Below, in pieces: positions 7,254 to 10,673 of a DNA stretch of 10,673 nt. Every line of letters starts with the position of its first letter. Position 1 is the first letter of the stretch. The stretch is from Deltaproteobacteria bacterium (GTDB taxonomy: Bacteria; Desulfobacterota; Syntrophia; Syntrophales; UBA2210). The notes under the pieces were generated by a model. The model was given only the letters and a program-made list of their open reading frames with translations. It had not been told where the DNA came from and did no database searches. The stretch lies in contig DSBH01000012.1 of the NCBI GenBank assembly GCA_011056825.1, positions 1 through 10,673 of the forward strand, in the 5' to 3' direction. The translations under genes and the position numbers were made by a program.

Positions 7254-7260
7254 ACCAACC

Positions 7261-7638
7261 ATGATGCTTACAATTAACGAACGAAAGAACCAGAAAGGTT
7301 TTACCCTGATCGAGCTGATGATCGTCATAGCCATCATCGGCATCCTGGCGGCCATCGCCATTCCGCAGTTTAATGCGTATCGGCAGAGAGGCTACGACGC
7401 AACCGCCCAGTCCGACGCAAAGAATTTTTACAATGCGGCCCAGCTGGCTTTTTCTGACGATCCGACTCAGACAGTAACATCGGCAGTAGCCGGATTTAAT
7501 GCGTCCGATGGTGTCACGGTAACCGTGACTGATGGCACAATGAGTGGCCTGACAGCAACATTTACACACAGCAGCGGAAGTAAAACATACACGGTATATG
7601 CTGACGGTAATATTACCAGCGCGGCGTCTGGATCCTAA
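7261..7638 (+). CDS. pilA: Type IV pilin precursor (major pilin)
   Basis: Structural subunit of a type IV pilus, exported to the inner membrane, cut by prepilin peptidase and assembled outside the cell. Seen: 125 residues with a 13-residue charged leader ending NQKG, then FTLIELMIVIAIIGILAAIA. Cleavage at Gly-Phe gives a mature protein of 112 residues with F1 and the conserved E5. The N-terminal 55 residues follow Geobacter PilA closely: F24, Y27, Y32, D39, F51 and the D53-D54 pair occupy the same positions. F43 and Y44 are extra aromatics. Unlike the short Geobacter protein (61 mature residues), it has a further domain of about 57 residues, rich in Thr, Ser, Gly and Val. It has no cysteine, so it lacks the disulfide loop of many pilins. 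The promoter, activator sites and terminator all fit a separate, strongly expressed single-gene transcript. The pilin call is certain; major-pilin status is inferred from context. Confidence 0.95.
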   Translation: MMLTINERKNQKGFTLIELMIVIAIIGILAAIAIPQFNAYRQRGYDATAQSDAKNFYNAAQLAFSDDPTQTVTSAVAGFNASDGVTVTVTDGTMSGLTATFTHSSGSKTYTVYADGNITSAASGS

Positions 7639-7734
7639 GGGGGACGTAGTTAACTTATTAACTTTTTAACGTCAGTGGATCCTAAGGGGAATAATTAGGG
7701 ACGTAGTTAACTTATTAACTTTTTAACGTCAGTG
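7629..7734 (+). repeat. Partial direct duplication of the pilA 3' end and trailer
   Basis: A 14-base block (TGGATCCTAAGGGG) occurs at 7629-7642 and 7676-7689, and a 36-base block occurs identically at 7642-7677 and 7699-7734. The second copy carries ten extra bases (about 7690-7699) between the two blocks, so the spacing changes from 47 to 57. The first copy overlaps the end of pilA: its TGGATCCTAA covers the last base of a Ser codon, the Gly-Ser codons and the stop. Each 36-base block contains three TTAAC motifs exactly eight bases apart (7650, 7658 and 7666 in copy 1). Both lie in the untranslated trailer before the terminator. Confidence 0.9.
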
Positions 7735-7786
7735 TTGGACATTTGACACTGGGGAGCGGGAACGGATGATTCGTTCCCGCTTTTTT
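7730..7786 (+). terminator. Rho-independent terminator of pilA, with an upstream hairpin
   Basis: GCGGGAACG (7756-7764) pairs perfectly with CGTTCCCGC (7772-7780) around a 7-base loop and is followed by six T (7781-7786), a textbook intrinsic terminator. A weaker hairpin, CAGTGT (7730-7735) with ACACTG (7746-7751), lies just upstream and may protect the mRNA 3' end. Confidence 0.93.
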
Positions 7787-7868
7787 GTGAAAAGTCGGTT
7801 TTTGTGCCGCTGGCAGAAGATGACGTTTTGCTGCCGGGGAATGTGCGACGGCGCGTTCAGATGATTGC

Positions 7869-7897
7869 TTGCAATATGGGTGGTCCTTCATTAGTAT
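7869..7897 (+). promoter_or_regulatory. Candidate sigma-70 promoter for the recombinase operon
   Basis: TTGCAA (7869-7874), 17 bases, TAGTAT (7892-7897): four of six matches in each box with ideal spacing. The start would be near 7904, about 26 bases before the GTG at 7930. Since a strong terminator lies just upstream, a promoter is expected in this interval. The match is modest. Confidence 0.35.
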
Positions 7898-7929
7898 CTG
7901 ACGATACTTTCGACAGGGAGGGCCGCCGC

Positions 7930-8817
7930 GTGCATGCCCGCGTGGACGATTACATACAGCATCTCGCCGTCGAGCGGGGGCTGGCGCTCAACACGCTCGA
8001 GGCTTACAGCCGTGACCTGAACCGCTACGTGGCGTTTTTCGAGGAGCGGGGCGTCAGAAAACTCGACGAGATCCGTTCGTCCGACGTTATTAATTTTCTC
8101 GAAGATCTCCGGGAACGGGGACTTGTTTCAAATTCGGTCAACCGTGTCCTTGCCGCCGTGCGGGGGTTCAACAGGTATCTCCTCGGCAGGTCGCTCATTG
8201 CCGAAAATCCCGTGGCGCAGATCGAACTGGGCCGCGTCTGGATGCGACTTCCCGATACCCTGACGCAGGAGGAGATGGCCCGGCTGCTTGACATGCCGGG
8301 CGCCGGAAGCGACCTGGGCGTGAGGGATCGAGCGATGCTCGAACTCCTGTACGCCACAGGCATGCGCGCGTCGGAACTGGCGGGCCTGTCGGTGTCGTCG
8401 ATCAACTGGGACGTGGGATACTGCATCGTTTCGGGGAAGGGCGGCAAGGAGCGCATCGTGCCGATGGGAAGAAGCGCCCGGGAGTGCCTCGAACGGTACC
8501 TTGAACGGGCTCGCCCGAAGCTGTTACGGGGACGGGCTGAAAACGCCGTTTTTCTGAACCGCTCGGGAAAGGGACTCACCCGGCAGGGCATCTGGAAAAT
8601 CGTGCAGCGGTACGCCCGCCAGGCGGGACTGGAAAAGAGGGTTTATCCCCACACGTTCAGGCATTCCTTCGCCACCCATTTACTGGAGGGGGGCGCCGAT
8701 CTCCGCTCGGTGCAGGCGATGCTGGGGCACGCCGACATTTCGACCACCCAGGTTTACACGCACGTCACGAGGGAGCACCTGAAAAGCGTGCACCGGACGT
8801 ACCATCCCCGAGGATGA
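7930..8817 (+). CDS. xerD: XerC/XerD-type tyrosine recombinase
   Basis: Site-specific recombinase of the family that resolves chromosome dimers at dif; it cuts DNA through a 3'-phosphotyrosine. Seen: 295 residues from a GTG at 7930, almost the length of E. coli XerD (298). The N-terminal SAM-like core-binding domain covers about 1-90 and the catalytic domain about 108-285. All catalytic residues are present at the expected spacing: R146 (ATGMRASEL), K170 (SGKGGKER), H241 and R244 (HTFRHSFATH), H267 (MLGHADISTTQ), and nucleophile Y276 (VYTH). The GTG is preceded by AGGGAGG eight bases upstream. Extending in frame to 7804 would add 42 residues with no family resemblance and no Shine-Dalgarno. 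XerC and XerD are hard to tell apart from sequence alone, so the final letter is uncertain; XerD is chosen on length and catalytic spacing. A membrane TPR gene follows after one base. Confidence 0.88.
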   Translation: MHARVDDYIQHLAVERGLALNTLEAYSRDLNRYVAFFEERGVRKLDEIRSSDVINFLEDLRERGLVSNSVNRVLAAVRGFNRYLLGRSLIAENPVAQIELGRVWMRLPDTLTQEEMARLLDMPGAGSDLGVRDRAMLELLYATGMRASELAGLSVSSINWDVGYCIVSGKGGKERIVPMGRSARECLERYLERARPKLLRGRAENAVFLNRSGKGLTRQGIWKIVQRYARQAGLEKRVYPHTFRHSFATHLLEGGADLRSVQAMLGHADISTTQVYTHVTREHLKSVHRTYHPRG

Positions 8818-8818
8818 C

Positions 8819-10673
8819 ATGGATTATTATTTCAGGCGGGACGAGAAAAAGAAAGAAAGCACAAGAGGGGAACCCTATCCGCGGCGCGGCCGTTTTCTCG
8901 CGGTTGTCGCGGTGCTGGTGATCGTATTGCTGGTTGGCGCCGCCGCCTTGGCTTACGTGGCGACGCGTTCCGGGAACGAACGGATCGAACGCGTCATCGA
9001 TCAGGCCGGGCGAATCGTCACGGTCAACATCATGGACGAGCTTCCCCGTCTTCACGCCCTGATCATTGAGAAAAACGGCGAAATTCTGCGCCTGGGACCG
9101 GATTCGAAGCTGGAGATCACCTATCGCGACGAATTCATCATCAGAGGGGTTGAAACCGACGTGTTTCTCGAACGGGGTGTCACGGCTGATCTTTCAGGTT
9201 CAGGCCGCGACAACGACATCGGCGCGACATTCAGGGGGGAACCTTTCGTGGACCAGGTAATGGCCGACGACGCGAAGGAATTTTATATAACCATGCGCCG
9301 GGACAAACGCGAGATTGCCAGGATTCCGATTCACGTGGACGTTCTTCCCCAGGACTGGCTGAGAATGGCACGGGGTACGGAAAGCACCGAATCCCGGATC
9401 GAGTTCCTCACGGAAGCCGTGAAGATGAAGCCCGATGACGTGAATGCCCGCAAGATGCTGGCCCGTCTTTACGTCGACGCCGGCAAAATACAAGACGCCA
9501 TAGCACAGTACCGGGCCGTGCTCGCCGGGAAACCCGATGACGTGCGTGTCCTTGGGGAACTGATCAAGCTCTACGAAAAGGCCGAACGCTACGAAGAGGC
9601 ACTTGAGGTGTACCGCAAGCTGATCAGCCTGGACTCGAAAAACGCCGAAGCCTACGCCGGTATAGCGCGCGTGTACGAGTACCTTGAAAACTGGTCGAGA
9701 GCGGCGGCCAATTACGTGGTGTCACTCAGGCTCGATCCCGACGCCGTCGCCGTCAGGTACCGCCTTGCCGGCGTCTATGAAAAAACGGGAGAAAAGGAAA
9801 AGGCCGCCGCAGAATACGAGGCCGTGCTCGACGCCATGCCGGGCAACGATGGTGTGGCGGGTATCCTGGCTGGTCTGTATCTTGATCTCAACCGTTATGA
9901 AGAAGCCATTGATCTGTACAGGACATTTATCAGAAAGAATCCCGATAGCGCGGGGGCCTATGCCAACATCGCTCTTGCCTACGCGAAAACGGGCGAAACG
10001 GACCGGGAAATAGCAAACCTGGAAAAGGCGTTGTCCCTGGAGCCGAAAAATCACGTTATTGCCTTCAACCTGGCCGTGGCATACGAAAAAGCCGACCGGC
10101 GGGACGACGCGATACAAAGCTACCGGCGCGTGCTGGAACTGAAACCTGATGATTCCGACACCCTGGAGCGGCTCGCGGGACTGAGCCTGGCGGCGAAGAA
10201 CTACAAGGAAGCCGTTTCATGCTACAAAAAAATCGTCGCCGTCTCGCCCAGTAACGCGGAGGCATACAGCGCCCTGGGATTCGCTTACCAGGAATTGAAG
10301 GACCTTGAAAACGCCGCCGACTCTTATGAAAAGTCACTGCAGCATGGTGCGAAGGATGCCGATATTCATTACAATCTCGCCGTCATCTATGGCAAGCTCG
10401 GCAAAAAGGAAAAGTCCATAGCCGCTTACGAGGCGTACGCAGCGAAAGAGCCGACCGTTGACGTGCTCGCCATTCTCGGAGACGCGTACCTGCGTGACGA
10501 CAAGTATGACAGGGCCGTTTCAACCTATGAACGGCTGATCACGATGAAACAGGACAACGCCACGTTTCACCGTGGACTGGGACGGGCGTTGTACCTCAAG
10601 GGAGAGGTCGACCGGGCCGTGAAAAGCTACAAAACGGCGCTGAAGTATGACCGGGAGGATTACCGGCTGTACC
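8819..10673 (+). CDS. Large membrane-anchored TPR protein, 3' end outside the window
   Basis: Protein of unknown function, probably a scaffold for protein contacts. Seen: 618 residues, open to the right edge. A basic N-terminus (1-25, with several Arg and Lys) precedes one hydrophobic helix (about 26-48). There is no signal-peptidase motif, so it is likely an N-in signal anchor with the rest outside the cytoplasm. Residues 49-185 are mixed strand-like sequence with no motif I recognise. From about 205 to the edge there are about twelve 34-residue TPR units, recognisable by repeated A-x-x-x-Y and closing P-x-D/N patterns (for example LYVDAGKIQDAIAQYRAVL, then KPDD). The ATG begins one base after the xerD stop (TGACATG), with GAGGA five bases before it, so the two genes are translationally coupled. 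The TPR stretch could bind pilus, secretion or cell-envelope partners, but nothing here decides which. Confidence 0.9.
   Translation, partial: MDYYFRRDEKKKESTRGEPYPRRGRFLAVVAVLVIVLLVGAAALAYVATRSGNERIERVIDQAGRIVTVNIMDELPRLHALIIEKNGEILRLGPDSKLEITYRDEFIIRGVETDVFLERGVTADLSGSGRDNDIGATFRGEPFVDQVMADDAKEFYITMRRDKREIARIPIHVDVLPQDWLRMARGTESTESRIEFLTEAVKMKPDDVNARKMLARLYVDAGKIQDAIAQYRAVLAGKPDDVRVLGELIKLYEKAERYEEALEVYRKLISLDSKNAEAYAGIARVYEYLENWSRAAANYVVSLRLDPDAVAVRYRLAGVYEKTGEKEKAAAEYEAVLDAMPGNDGVAGILAGLYLDLNRYEEAIDLYRTFIRKNPDSAGAYANIALAYAKTGETDREIANLEKALSLEPKNHVIAFNLAVAYEKADRRDDAIQSYRRVLELKPDDSDTLERLAGLSLAAKNYKEAVSCYKKIVAVSPSNAEAYSALGFAYQELKDLENAADSYEKSLQHGAKDADIHYNLAVIYGKLGKKEKSIAAYEAYAAKEPTVDVLAILGDAYLRDDKYDRAVSTYERLITMKQDNATFHRGLGRALYLKGEVDRAVKSYKTALKYDREDYRLY

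Noticed and set aside
7186..7569. Minus-strand open frame across pilA
   Set aside because: It is antisense to a clear pilin gene with strong upstream signals, and its translation has no coherent features.
7642..7734. Two identical 36-bp repeats separated by 21 bp, resembling a minimal CRISPR array
   Set aside because: The intervening segment is itself a copy of the pilA 3' end plus ten bases, only two repeats exist, and there are no cas genes. A local duplication explains it.
7804..7929. N-terminal extension of the recombinase by 42 codons
   Set aside because: The extension has no Shine-Dalgarno and does not look like the family N-terminus. Starting at GTG 7930 gives the normal Xer length with a good RBS, and a possible promoter overlaps the extension.

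Overview
The window reads as chromosomal DNA from a Gram-negative bacterium, most likely a Deltaproteobacterium (Desulfobacterota) of the Geobacter/Syntrophales kind. The pointers are a pilS-pilR-pilA block under a sigma-54 promoter, a pilin whose first 55 mature residues closely follow the Geobacter PilA pattern, fairly GC-rich coding DNA, and short palindromic repeats of the CCTTCGAC..GCTCAGG type. The taxon is an inference from gene content, because there is no rRNA or other marker here.

Left part (1-3471, minus strand): full-length comEC, the inner-membrane DNA-uptake channel, is followed by the 5' two thirds of hisS (histidyl-tRNA synthetase), which runs off the left edge. The 468-base divergent spacer (3472-3939) carries a candidate promoter for each direction and a cluster of short hairpins that look like dispersed REP-type elements.

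Middle part (3940-7786, plus strand): pilS (six-helix membrane sensor kinase) and pilR (NtrC-family sigma-54 activator) form a tight two-gene operon. Next come two identical 15-bp palindromes exactly 21 bp apart, a near-consensus -24/-12 promoter, a strong Shine-Dalgarno sequence and pilA (type IV major pilin). A strong rho-independent terminator closes this unit. The regulatory circuit is therefore visible in full: PilS signals to PilR, PilR probably binds the paired palindromes, and sigma-54 polymerase then transcribes pilA. Between the pilA stop codon and the terminator lies a partial direct duplication that includes the last bases of pilA.

Right part (7787-10673, plus strand): a XerC/XerD-type tyrosine recombinase with all six catalytic residues starts at a GTG. 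One base after its stop begins a large membrane-anchored TPR protein that runs off the right edge.

The window combines pilus expression, a DNA-uptake channel and a site-specific recombinase. This fits a surface-appendage and natural-transformation neighbourhood, although pilB, pilT, pilC and other competence genes are not present here. I do not see a clearly new system. The best leads are the helically phased palindrome pair, the duplicated pilA tail beside a recombinase gene, the unusual key residues in PilR, and the aromatic-rich pilin.
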